The position numbers were made by a program, and so were the translations under genes. A stretch of 34,285 nucleotides of DNA from Sulfurovum sp. 16-42-52 (GTDB lineage Bacteria; Campylobacterota; Campylobacteria; Campylobacterales; Sulfurovaceae), in NCBI GenBank assembly GCA_002281755.1, contig NCHB01000021.1, forward strand, positions 1-34,285, in the 5' to 3' direction. The notes beneath the pieces are model-generated. The model had not been told where the DNA came from. It saw nothing but the letters and a program-made list of their open reading frames with translations, and ran no database searches. Of this stretch, positions 1 through 11,258 are shown one piece after another. How positions within the stretch are numbered: the stretch's first letter is position 1; each line of letters opens with the position of its first letter.

Positions 1-6
1 AATAAA

Positions 7-131
7 CTCAAAGTGGCAGCGACCTACATTTCCACAGACGTAGCCTGCAGTATTATCGGCGATGGGAGGCTTGACTTCCAGGTTCGGAATGGAGCTGGGT
101 ATGACCCTCCCTCTAGCCCCACCACTAAGAG
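7..131 (-). rRNA. rrf: 5S ribosomal RNA
   Basis: Last gene of the minus-strand rRNA operon. The antisense of the conserved 5S core is readable (loop with CCGAAC, then GGAAGT). The ends were set from the terminal stem: CTCTTAGTGG at the 5' end pairs with CCACTTTGAG at the 3' end, 8 of 10 positions. That gives about 125 nt, so the mature ends may be a few bases inside. It lies about 160 nt downstream of 23S in the same transcript. The gene is nearly flush with the window edge but appears complete. Confidence 0.85.
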
Positions 132-272
132 AGATAAAGACACCGATGTGTGTTTATCTCTCTTTGCTTTTGGAAAGCTTGAGAAACTTAGTATTGTTAA
201 GAGTCTAGGCAATGTTGTTTGTGTAAATTACAATCTAGTGCAAGTTCAATCTTATTAATATGCTTGATGCAC

Positions 273-289
273 TTAATAAGGTAGTACCT
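273..289. repeat. Right arm of the 23S processing stem
   Basis: This 17-nt sequence is the exact reverse complement of 2934-2950, on the other side of 23S. Paired inverted repeats around 23S are the usual RNase III processing stem of pre-rRNA. Both arms are intact although the 23S between them is deleted internally. Confidence 0.8.
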
Positions 290-2933
<2,644 letters not shown>

Positions 2934-2950
2934 AGGTACTACCTTATTAA
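2934..2950. repeat. Left arm of the 23S processing stem
   Basis: Exact 17-nt inverted partner of 273-289, at the 5' boundary of 23S in the minus-strand transcript. It places the mature 23S ends close to 290 and 2933. Confidence 0.8.
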
Positions 2951-3113
2951 ATGCAAATAAGTCATTGTCTACAGATTTCTCTGTTTTCTATGGTTTAGTT
3001 GTTCAATAAGTTCTAACAATAATAAGTTAAATAACTTTAGGTGTAAAACCTAATAGAAACATTCGTGTGAATACTTCTATTAAGCTTTAATCTCTTAATC
3101 TCATTTCATGTGG

Positions 3114-3175
3114 AAAGTGCTTTGATAGTTTGCGAAGCATACATTCAGTATGTGAGCAAGCTATCAAAGTGCTTT
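3114..3175 (-). repeat. Long hairpin in the tRNA-Ala to 23S spacer
   Basis: AAAGTGCTTTGATAG at 3114-3128 and CTATCAAAGTGCTTT at 3161-3175 form a 15-position stem with one two-base internal mismatch. The pairing continues inward (TTGC/GCAA, then CATAC/GTATG) to a five-base loop. It lies 10 nt past the CCA end of tRNA-Ala, where many relatives carry tRNA-Ile. It may be a processing stem or a small palindromic repeat element. Confidence 0.6.
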
Positions 3176-3184
3176 ACGCAGAAA

Positions 3185-3260
3185 TGGTGGAGAATAACGG
3201 GATCGAACCGATGACCTCCTGCGTGCAAAGCAGGCGCTCTCCCAGCTGAGCTAATTCCCC
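3185..3260 (-). tRNA. tRNA-Ala (anticodon TGC)
   Basis: A complete cloverleaf of 76 nt including an encoded CCA (3185-3187). The minus strand begins GGGGAATTAGCTCAGCTGGG, the anticodon loop is CTTTGCACG with anticodon TGC, and the T arm is GGTTCGATCCC. The acceptor stem contains G3:U70, the main identity element of alanine tRNA. It sits between 16S and 23S, as in most Campylobacterota operons. The usual neighbouring tRNA-Ile is not present. Confidence 0.97.
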
Positions 3261-3289
3261 ATGGGTTTATCAAGTCAAAGATCCTAATA

Positions 3290-3311
3290 ATCTTTGACAA
3301 CCAAACATAAG
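3290..3311. repeat. 3' arm of the 16S processing stem
   Basis: This 22-nt stretch is the reverse complement of 5013-5034 with one mismatch, so the two sequences flanking 16S can pair as the pre-16S stem. The segment can also pair locally: GTCAAAGAT at 3274-3282 complements ATCTTTGAC at 3290-3298. That gives a competing small hairpin. Confidence 0.75.
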
Positions 3312-3384
3312 GTATGATTGAACATATAAATAAATCATTGTCTTTTTGTGTTGTGATACTGTTCTGTGAAGTATCTATACTCTG

Positions 3385-4893
<1,509 letters not shown>

Positions 4894-5091
4894 AAATGAA
4901 ATGGTTTGAACCATTTGTCAGAATCACTTATTTATTTCTAAATTAAGTTTTTCTCTTCCTACTTTTACAAAAAGTAGTAAAATTAAAACTCAAATAGACG
5001 TTGATTTATTTACTTATATTTGGTTGTCAAAGATCATTCACTAACACTCTTGCTAGCCACTCGCTAACCGTCCATGTGTTGTTGGACGCGT
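4894..5091 (-). other. Leader region of the rRNA operon
   Basis: Transcribed, non-coding stretch between the rRNA promoter and the 16S 5' end. It is AT-rich and contains the 5' arm of the 16S processing stem. I see no open reading frame of interest and no tRNA here. Confidence 0.65.
5013..5034. repeat. 5' arm of the 16S processing stem
   Basis: Partner of 3290-3311 (21 of 22 positions complementary), in the leader between the rRNA promoter and 16S. It marks the expected RNase III cut site of the precursor. Confidence 0.75.
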
Positions 5092-5120
5092 ATTATAGCA
5101 CCGAACTTTTTACTTGTCAA
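5092..5120 (-). promoter_or_regulatory. rRNA operon promoter, perfect sigma-70 consensus
   Basis: On the minus strand TTGACA (5120-5115) is followed by exactly 17 nt and then TATAAT (5097-5092). All twelve consensus bases match at the optimal spacing, about 200 nt upstream of 16S. The bases after the -10 box are GC-rich (ACGCG), the type of discriminator linked to stringent control in other bacteria. Confidence 0.85.
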
Positions 5121-5209
5121 GGGTTTTTGCGAATTTGTAGAGAATTTGCGCTTTTTTTTGGGTTGCTTACATTATAAATATATTATCATTCTTTTTTCGT
5201 TTTGTTTTC

Positions 5210-5236
5210 TTGATTTAAGTATACTCCCTTTATAAT
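5210..5236 (+). promoter_or_regulatory. Candidate promoter of the small lipoprotein gene
   Basis: TTGATT at 5210-5215 and TATAAT at 5231-5236 on the plus strand, spaced 15 nt (short). The -10 box overlaps an upstream ATG at 5235. That argues translation starts later, at the TTG at 5262, which has a ribosome binding site. Confidence 0.5.
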
Positions 5237-5261
5237 GCTTCTTTTTACTAAGAGGTTTTCT

Positions 5262-5438
5262 TTGCATTTGTTTTTTCTTTTCTGTATCACTCTTATCCTT
5301 TCTGCCTGTATGAACACAGAGGTAACTACACCTTCTGAATATCAAAAAAGTACGATGAAGATACGTAATAACCAAACCGATGCCCAAAATGCACAAGATG
5401 AATACAAAAGGCTACAACAACAAAGAGTTCACGAGTAG
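5262..5438 (+). CDS. Small putative lipoprotein, function unknown
   Basis: A short protein of about 58 residues with a hydrophobic signal region ending in the lipobox LSAC, so it is probably lipid-anchored after signal peptidase II cleavage. The mature part is short, polar and rich in Gln, Asn and charged residues. I prefer the TTG start at 5262 because AAGAGG lies 6 nt upstream (5250-5255); the alternative ATG at 5235 overlaps a TATAAT box and would lie before the expected transcript start. With that ATG the protein would have 67 residues. It stands alone between the rRNA promoter and a Bax-inhibitor-1 family gene. I do not recognise a family. Confidence 0.6.
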   Translation: MHLFFLFCITLILSACMNTEVTTPSEYQKSTMKIRNNQTDAQNAQDEYKRLQQQRVHE

Positions 5439-5509
5439 TGATTTTTATTAACCTTAGATTAATCTGACTATACTATACTTCATTCTAAATCAACACATGA
5501 AGGATTATC

Positions 5510-6196
5510 ATGGCTTTATATGACAGAGATTACACATCCACAGAAGGCTCATACGCGCAGGAGAGTGCGAGTGTAAGTTTTATGAAACAGACCTATCAGC
5601 TTCTAGCTGCCAGTATGATTGCTGCAGCTGCAGGAGCATACATCACGATGCCTTACGCACAAGTTGTGATGCAATACAAATGGTTTATATTTGGGGCAGA
5701 GCTTCTTATGCTGTTTGTAGGACTTAGAATGACAAGACATCAACCGGGTCTTAATATGGCGGCACTCTTTGTCTTCACCTTTCTGACCGGTGTCTCTTTA
5801 GTACCACTTTTGGCTTCGCTCATTGGTGCAGGAAATGGTGCAGTTATCGGAAATGCATTTTTAATGACATCGGTTCTATTTGGTGCATTAAGCTTGTTTG
5901 CCATCAACAGTAAAACTGACTACTCAAGCTGGGGGAAACCGCTCTTTATTACACTGATTGTTGTTATCGTGGCTTCATTGGTCAATATGTTTATACTTGA
6001 AAGTCCCATGATGCATGTCATTATCACAGCTGGTATCTTGTTACTGTTTAGTCTCTTTACGATTTACGATACACAGAACATAGCCAACGGTGCATACGAC
6101 TCACCAGTAGATGCAGCAGTCTCTCTTTACCTTGACTTTTTAAATATGTTTACAGCGTTACTTCAACTTCTTGGAATTTTTGGCAACGACGAGTAA
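5510..6196 (+). CDS. Bax inhibitor-1/YccA family membrane protein
   Basis: 228 residues, the normal length for bacterial BI-1/YccA (TMBIM) proteins. After a polar N-terminus of about 25 residues the chain is almost continuously hydrophobic, consistent with seven membrane segments in the inner membrane. The last third has the family signature with YDTQNI and a D-x-A-x-S-L-Y-L-D-F-L-N stretch. Family members are linked to calcium leak channels (BsYetJ) and, in E. coli, to modulation of the FtsH protease (YccA). The role here is unknown. AAGGA lies about 7 nt before the ATG. It has no obvious operon partner and faces the BioC-like gene convergently. Confidence 0.9.
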   Translation: MALYDRDYTSTEGSYAQESASVSFMKQTYQLLAASMIAAAAGAYITMPYAQVVMQYKWFIFGAELLMLFVGLRMTRHQPGLNMAALFVFTFLTGVSLVPLLASLIGAGNGAVIGNAFLMTSVLFGALSLFAINSKTDYSSWGKPLFITLIVVIVASLVNMFILESPMMHVIITAGILLLFSLFTIYDTQNIANGAYDSPVDAAVSLYLDFLNMFTALLQLLGIFGNDE

Positions 6197-6207
6197 ATAG
6201 TCTAACC

Positions 6208-6242
6208 CAACGGCTAAGGTGCTTTGCATCTCTGAGCCGTTG
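6208..6242. terminator. Hairpin between convergent genes
   Basis: CAACGGCT (6208-6215) and AGCCGTTG (6235-6242) form a perfect 8-bp stem. A second inner stem GGTGC/GCATC closes on TTT. It fills the gap between the stops of the Bax-inhibitor-like gene (plus) and the methyltransferase (minus), so it may serve both. Neither side has a clear T-run, so efficiency is uncertain. Confidence 0.5.
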
Positions 6243-6243
6243 A

Positions 6244-6963
6244 CTACACTGCATATACTAAAGAATTTCCCTTTACAAACAACACTTCGAACTCTAAATA
6301 ATCCAGTGGATATTGCATCATCAACTCTTTTGTCTGCTTATAGCTGAGATGTTTTTCGCCTCCGCTCACGCCACTTTTTTTAATATAATGAAACATTTCC
6401 CGTATACTCTCAAAGGAGAGTCTGTACTCTTTGATCTCAAATGAAGCAGTGTAGTATTTTTCGATTGTGTCTCTTAATGTACTACCTGAGTAAATGGGGG
6501 AGGAGATACCAGCTGATTGATGCAGTGTTTTAAAGGTATTGGCTGTAAAAATGGCAAAATAAGCCGCAGGTGACTTTTGCGCCATTTGTCCCAAAGTAAA
6601 GTCCAAATCTTTACTCCACTGCAAAGCAGAAGAAGAGAGGATAAGACTATTATCATCTGATGAAAGAGTCGAAAAGGCATCAGATGTATTGAAATCGGCG
6701 TGTATTTTGCGTATAGTGTGCGCTGAGGGATGAAGCGTTAACATCGGTAATGAAGAGTCCAATGCGATAAAGTTTTCAAAAGCAAGGTCTGATGTCACGA
6801 TGTTCTTATACACTTCACCTCTGCCGCAACCGATATCTAAAACCGTCGTGTGATGGGAGACAGGAATCATATTGACTAATGTTTTGGCAACCTCTGCCTG
6901 AATAACATTATAGCTATCGTACTCGTGTGCAAAACGGGAAAACTCTTGAACAGCATTGGACAC
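6244..6963 (-). CDS. bioC: BioC-like SAM-dependent methyltransferase
   Basis: 239 residues from a GTG start preceded by AAGGAG at 6-nt spacing. Class I methyltransferase: the SAM-binding motif VLDIGCGRGE is near residues 41-50, the acidic loop LDSS near 68, and a post-II segment LILSSSALQWSKDL near 106-119. The N-terminal pattern F-x-x-x-x-x-x-Y with a following IQ-x-x-VA, and the SSALQW segment, resemble BioC, which O-methylates malonyl-CoA or malonyl-ACP to start biotin synthesis. The C-terminal part (IREMFHYIKKSGVSGG) is also BioC-like. No other bio gene lies nearby, so the call rests on sequence resemblance only; a generic methyltransferase is the alternative. It is transcribed divergently from secG. 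Confidence 0.65.
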   Translation of the reverse strand: MSNAVQEFSRFAHEYDSYNVIQAEVAKTLVNMIPVSHHTTVLDIGCGRGEVYKNIVTSDLAFENFIALDSSLPMLTLHPSAHTIRKIHADFNTSDAFSTLSSDDNSLILSSSALQWSKDLDFTLGQMAQKSPAAYFAIFTANTFKTLHQSAGISSPIYSGSTLRDTIEKYYTASFEIKEYRLSFESIREMFHYIKKSGVSGGEKHLSYKQTKELMMQYPLDYLEFEVLFVKGNSLVYAV

Positions 6964-7013
6964 AGTTTTCTCCTTTTTGTCAAATTGTCGTCTTCATCAC
7001 CCTTTCAAACTTT

Positions 7014-7044
7014 TTTGGGTATAATCGCCGAAATTATACCCAAA
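7014..7044. promoter_or_regulatory. Perfect 12-bp inverted repeat with a -10 box on each strand
   Basis: TTTGGGTATAAT (7014-7025) and ATTATACCCAAA (7033-7044) are exact inverse copies around a 7-nt centre. Each arm contains TATAAT: plus at 7020-7025 toward secG, minus at 7038-7033 toward the methyltransferase. The two start sites would therefore lie inside or beside the opposite -10 box, so divergent initiation here would be mutually exclusive. The symmetry could also be an operator. Confidence 0.65.
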
Positions 7045-7079
7045 TTTATCGGGCTATCACACAATATAAAGAGGCACAG

Positions 7080-7532
7080 ATGACATCAACACTTTTAATC
7101 ATACAAATCGTACTAGCACTTGCAATCACTATTGCTGTACTGTTGCAGAAAAGCTCCAGTATAGGTCTTGGTGCATACAGCGGAAGCAATGAGTCTGTAT
7201 TTGGTGCCAAAGGGCCAACGGGTTTTCTGGCAAAACTTACCTTTTTGTTGGCATTTGCCTTTATTGTCAATACTTTGGTTTTAGGCTATCTCTACACAAC
7301 TGCCAATACTTCATCTGTAGCAGACACTCTTATTCCTGCAAACAATGCGGCTGTGCCTACTGCACCAAAAACAGAAGAAAATACTGCACCTCAAGCGCCT
7401 TCTGCACCCGAAGAGACACAAAATACAGCATCAGAACAAGAAAATAAATCTGCAGAAACAAACGCGAGTGTACCGGAAAAAGAAACTATCATACCAACGA
7501 TAGAAGCAAACAGTACCACCTCTACGAACTAA
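7080..7532 (+). CDS. secG: Preprotein translocase subunit SecG
   Basis: 150 residues. Two membrane segments (about residues 3-22 and 51-72) flank the conserved cytoplasmic loop with GLGAYSGSNESVFGAKGP, the SecG signature. SecG joins SecYE in the inner-membrane channel and supports SecA-driven export. The ATG at 7080 is chosen because GAGG lies just before it and the protein begins at the first membrane helix; an in-frame upstream extension has no SecG similarity. The C-terminal 75 residues are an Ala/Pro/Glu/Thr/Asn-rich, low-complexity tail, longer than in E. coli SecG (about 110 residues in total). It heads the secG-frr-pyrE cluster common in Campylobacterota. Confidence 0.93.
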   Translation: MTSTLLIIQIVLALAITIAVLLQKSSSIGLGAYSGSNESVFGAKGPTGFLAKLTFLLAFAFIVNTLVLGYLYTTANTSSVADTLIPANNAAVPTAPKTEENTAPQAPSAPEETQNTASEQENKSAETNASVPEKETIIPTIEANSTTSTN

Positions 7533-7537
7533 TGTAA

Positions 7538-7560
7538 AAGAAGAGGTTTCCTCTCTTCTT
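7538..7560 (+). terminator. Weak hairpin after secG
   Basis: AAGAAGAG (7538-7545) pairs with CTCTTCTT (7553-7560) around a 7-nt loop, just past the secG stop. There is no T-run after it, so it may only attenuate transcription before frr. Confidence 0.35.
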
Positions 7561-7609
7561 CATCCCCTCAAAACACCTCTCTCTCAATACATAACAAGCT
7601 AAAAAAAGG

Positions 7610-7615
7610 TAAAAT
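7610..7615 (+). promoter_or_regulatory. Candidate -10 box for frr
   Basis: TAAAAT at 7610-7615 in a T/A-rich stretch 29 nt before the frr ATG. There is no convincing -35 box, which is common in this group. Confidence 0.35.
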
Positions 7616-7643
7616 AACTGCAAATAATACCAAGGAGACAGTG

Positions 7644-8201
7644 ATGGTAAATGATGTTTTTGACTACACAAAAGAGAATATGCAAAAGGGTATCGATGCG
7701 CTCAAAAGAGACTTTACTACCCTACGAACAGGTAAAGTAACTACTTCAATCGTTGATAATATAAAAGTAGATTACTACGGGACGATGACTGCACTCAATC
7801 AAGTAGGCAGTGTCATTGCAACAGATGCAACGACTATCAGCATTACCCCTTGGGAGAAAGCGCTGCTTTCACCTATAGAAAAAGCGATTCAAGAGGCAAA
7901 TATCGGTGTCAACCCCAATAATGACGGAACGTTTATCAAACTCTTTTTCCCTCCAATGACATCAGACCAGAGACAGGGGATCGTTAAACAGGCAAAAGGC
8001 ATGGTAGAGCACGCCAAAGTTTCGGTTAGAAATGTCAGAAAAGACGGGAATGACAAAGTCAAAAAGCTTGAAAAAGACAAAGCAATAAGCGAAGATGAAT
8101 CTAAAAAAGCGCAAGAACAAATACAAAAAATAACCGATGAGTATATTGTAAAAATTGATGAAGCCTTCAAAATAAAAGAAGCTGATATCCTCAAGGTATA
8201 A
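7644..8201 (+). CDS. frr: Ribosome recycling factor
   Basis: 185 residues, exactly the usual RRF length. Conserved features include [12 protein letters not shown] with the domain-I arginine/threonine pattern, DYYG in the middle, the segment [31 protein letters not shown], and a charged helical C-terminus. RRF works with EF-G to split post-termination ribosomes. AAGGAG (7632-7637) sits 6 nt before the ATG at 7644; the adjacent in-frame GTG at 7641 would leave only 3 nt and is less likely. It precedes pyrE by two bases, so the two are probably co-translated. Confidence 0.97.
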   Translation: MVNDVFDYTKENMQKGIDALKRDFTTLRTGKVTTSIVDNIKVDYYGTMTALNQVGSVIATDATTISITPWEKALLSPIEKAIQEANIGVNPNNDGTFIKLFFPPMTSDQRQGIVKQAKGMVEHAKVSVRNVRKDGNDKVKKLEKDKAISEDESKKAQEQIQKITDEYIVKIDEAFKIKEADILKV

Positions 8202-8203
8202 AG

Positions 8204-8821
8204 ATGGAAAAACCGATTGATGTAGAAGCAGCATACAAAGAAGCAAATGCTTTGCTTGAAGGGCATTTTCTTCTTGCAAGTGGTAACCACTCCAACAGAT
8301 ACCTGCAAAGCGCAAAAGTACTTGAATATCCAAAGAAAGCGGCTTTACTTACTGATGCCCTGGCAAGCATGATACGTGCGCACGGCATAGAAGTTGATAC
8401 TGTCTGCGCACCTGCGCTTGGTGGTGTGCTTGCAGGTTATGAACTTGCGCGTTCACTTGACGTACGCTCTATTTTTGTGGAAAAAATAGAGGGGGGGATG
8501 GCGTTACGTCGGGGTTTTGAGATTGCACAAGGTGAAAAGGTTATCATTTGTGAAGACATCATCACCACAGGTGGTTCTGCGCTTAAAGCAGCACAGGCTA
8601 TTGAAGCGTTGGGTGGAGAGATTGTTGCTTTTGCATCGCTTGCGAACAGGGGATTTTGCAGGCGTGTCGGCAGTGATTTAGAACCAAAGGTTGCGTGTAT
8701 GTTGCCACCGCACATACCTCTTTTTTCTTTGGATGATTTTACCTTTGAAATGTTTGCACCAGAGGACTGTCCTCTGTGTAAAGAAGGAAGCGTTGCTGTA
8801 AAACCTGGCAGTAAATCCTAA
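8204..8821 (+). CDS. pyrE: Orotate phosphoribosyltransferase
   Basis: 205 residues. PyrE transfers orotate to PRPP to give OMP, the fifth step of UMP synthesis. The PRPP-binding signature is visible as VIICEDIITTGGSALKAA near residues 107-124, and the substrate region as LLASGNHSNRYLQ near 23-35. The C-terminus carries a Cys pair (CPLCKEG), as in the longer PyrE type found in Campylobacterota. The start follows the frr stop by two bases, with AAGG (8193-8196) inside the end of frr as its ribosome binding site. It is convergent with the HerA-like gene. Confidence 0.96.
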   Translation: MEKPIDVEAAYKEANALLEGHFLLASGNHSNRYLQSAKVLEYPKKAALLTDALASMIRAHGIEVDTVCAPALGGVLAGYELARSLDVRSIFVEKIEGGMALRRGFEIAQGEKVIICEDIITTGGSALKAAQAIEALGGEIVAFASLANRGFCRRVGSDLEPKVACMLPPHIPLFSLDDFTFEMFAPEDCPLCKEGSVAVKPGSKS

Positions 8822-8826
8822 GTTTT

Positions 8827-11166
8827 TTACTGCTGTTTCACTCTCCACACAATAGCACACAACTCGATGGAGATATCTGTCTTTTTGGGTTTGAGTGCGA
8901 ATGTTTCCATTACATACTTATCGATACTATATTTTTCATTGATAGCATCTATTTTATCTTCTAACTCATATCCTAGCTGTGTAATTTCTTCGCGCACTGC
9001 ATCATTTCTCTCCTGTGCACGACCCATATCCGATCTTTCTTTAAGGATTTGGCTTCCTTTGCTGACTGCACGACCGATTTTTGCAGAACTGCTTCGTCCA
9101 AACAAAGCACCCAATACAGCGATACCGGCTTCAATCATCGATCCCGTTGAATCAGCAGACTCTTTTTCAATCTGCTCCTGAGTACGCGATAGTCTGGAAA
9201 GCAAAGTTTTTTCTTTCTGTGCATAGGTGTTTTGCAATTTTTCTATCTCAAGCTCTTTTTTTTCACTCAGAACATCTTGCACACGAACCATAAAGTCTGA
9301 ATGGGATTCATGAAGGCGCGATTCCATCTTCAGCACCTCACAGCGATACAAGGTTAGATTTTCTTCACGGTAAAGCATCTCTTTAAGATCGCTGCTCGCT
9401 TTTTTCAACCCTTTGTCTGCGAGTATCACTTCTGGGAGAGCATAAAATTTTGCAGCATTGGGTGCAGTATGAGGGTAGCGTTCAAATGCGAGATCTTCTC
9501 GTGTAGCCTCTTCCCAAACGATACGCGCAGAAGAGGACTCAAGCGGAACAAAAAGCGAAAAAGATTTTTTCTCATCGATACCTTTACTTTGTTGATAAAA
9601 ATGCACACTTGCCTTAGCTGCCAAAGTTGGAAAATAGAAATTGACGCCTGTTACATCGGGTTCAAAATACTGAAGAATGGAAGCATCGATACTTTGATAG
9701 CTTTCCAAGGTAGCCTGATTTTGTACCACAGACGTCACACTCTCTTGCACGGTGCCCTGTTTTTGCTTATACTCTTGCATTAAGATACCAATCTCTTCTT
9801 TACTCAAAGGACCTTTGAGGTAACTCATCACCCAGCGTACAGAAAAAAGTTTCACATCGTCCAAATGCGCACTTTTAATAAAAAACATTCTCTCTTTAAG
9901 GTTTGCAAGCAGTGATTTGAGTTGGTTTTTATCAAAACTGGAGCCTACTTTTCCCCCTAGACCATCGATGACTCTTTCTATATCTTGGTTTGTTTGCAGT
10001 CTTCCTATAAACCATGTGCCGATGTTTGAAAGCCCTTTGTAGTCCAAATCAACAGGGTTTTGGGTACTAAGTACCACGCCCACTCCAAAAGCCCTTGCCT
10101 GCTTTAAGAGCAATAACATCGGCTCTTTGCTTGGTGGATTTTTTGTAGGCGGGAAAAAGCCGAATATCTCATCCATATAGAGCAGTGTCTTGAGCGCCGC
10201 CGTACCACTTTGTCTGCGCATCCATGCGATGTATTTATTGAGTAGTAGTGTCACAAAGAACATACGCTCTGTATCGTTTAGGTGGGAGATGGAGAAGATG
10301 GCAATCTTTGCCTTGCCCTGCTCATCATAGAGTAATTTTTGTATGTCCAAATTCTCCCCTTTGAGCCAGAGTGAAAAACTGGGGCTTGCCAAGAGGGCAT
10401 TAAACTTAGTTGCCAGCCCAAAGCGCGCTTCTTTGTCATAAAAATCATCCAAAACAAGTACCCCTATCTTTTTAAAAGGCGGGTTGATTATTTTACCGAT
10501 GATGCTTTCGATGCTCAAGTTTTCTGATGCCAGCCATGCGTGTGTGATGATTTGTGCCAAAAGGATATACTCTTTAGACTCCAAAGGATCAGCCTCGATG
10601 CCCACTAAAGAGAGAAGACTTGTTGCGGTGCTCTTGAGATAAGAAGCAAAGGTATCACTCTCCTGCATCACCTCAGCAGGCGGTACATCGAGTGAACTTA
10701 AAATGTTGATTGCTGCACCGGCTGAGCTTCCTGGTGTATAGAGTGTCTTTTGTACCTGATGGAATCTTTGAACCCGTTCAACACTTTGATCCCAGCTCTC
10801 AATCCCCTCTTTCCATACCGTAGATTGTTTTTGGGCATAGACTTCAGGATCAATCTCTTTTGTTTTTGCTTCATCCCTCACCCATGGTTCAAAAGAAGCG
10901 GGCAAGAAGTCTGGGTCTGTCAGACACAGATTGCCCATATCACCTTTTGGGTCGATGATGAGCGCAGGAATATTATCGATCGCCGCCTCTTCTATGAGGG
11001 CGACACCCAAACCTGTTTTCCCCGAACCTGTCATACCGATAATAGCCGCATGGGTGGTAAAATTTTTGTTTTTAATCAGGGTTAGCGCATCTGTTGTCTG
11101 CATCGATTGTGCATCTATCTCTTTACCCAAATAAAACAAGCCCAGTTTTTCATAAATCTCTTGCAT
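8827..11166 (-). CDS. HerA-like AAA+ ATPase (DUF87/DUF853 type)
   Basis: 779 residues. A FtsK/HerA-type ATPase core occupies the first 480 residues or so: Walker A GMTGSGKT at 44-51, LIIDPKGDMGNL near 72-83, Walker B LLYMDEIFGFFP near 330, a sensor-like LSTQNPVDL, and an arginine-containing segment (IGRLQTNQDIERV). Residues about 605-672 form a charged coiled coil. It is followed by a Gly/Ala-rich patch (AGIAVLGALFG) and another helical region. Proteins of this build are ring-forming motor ATPases related to HerA helicase and conjugative ATPases; the physiological role of this subgroup is not established. No NurA nuclease neighbour is present. AGAGGAG lies upstream of the ATG. A possible own -10 box (TAAAAT, 11205-11200 minus) separates it from the T2SS arm. 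Confidence 0.8.
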   Translation of the reverse strand: MQEIYEKLGLFYLGKEIDAQSMQTTDALTLIKNKNFTTHAAIIGMTGSGKTGLGVALIEEAAIDNIPALIIDPKGDMGNLCLTDPDFLPASFEPWVRDEAKTKEIDPEVYAQKQSTVWKEGIESWDQSVERVQRFHQVQKTLYTPGSSAGAAINILSSLDVPPAEVMQESDTFASYLKSTATSLLSLVGIEADPLESKEYILLAQIITHAWLASENLSIESIIGKIINPPFKKIGVLVLDDFYDKEARFGLATKFNALLASPSFSLWLKGENLDIQKLLYDEQGKAKIAIFSISHLNDTERMFFVTLLLNKYIAWMRRQSGTAALKTLLYMDEIFGFFPPTKNPPSKEPMLLLLKQARAFGVGVVLSTQNPVDLDYKGLSNIGTWFIGRLQTNQDIERVIDGLGGKVGSSFDKNQLKSLLANLKERMFFIKSAHLDDVKLFSVRWVMSYLKGPLSKEEIGILMQEYKQKQGTVQESVTSVVQNQATLESYQSIDASILQYFEPDVTGVNFYFPTLAAKASVHFYQQSKGIDEKKSFSLFVPLESSSARIVWEEATREDLAFERYPHTAPNAAKFYALPEVILADKGLKKASSDLKEMLYREENLTLYRCEVLKMESRLHESHSDFMVRVQDVLSEKKELEIEKLQNTYAQKEKTLLSRLSRTQEQIEKESADSTGSMIEAGIAVLGALFGRSSSAKIGRAVSKGSQILKERSDMGRAQERNDAVREEITQLGYELEDKIDAINEKYSIDKYVMETFALKPKKTDISIELCAIVWRVKQQ

Positions 11167-11258
11167 CTATGCTCCTCTAAAGTAAGATATCTTTAAATGA
11201 TTTTATCGCATTTTTTGTTTGTTTGGTCACTGATACAATAAAATCTTGCTTGTCAGAT

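Noticed and set aside
6927-7079. N-terminal extension of SecG
   Set aside because: It crosses the promoter palindrome and the opposite gene's start, and has no SecG features; ATG at 7080 fits better.
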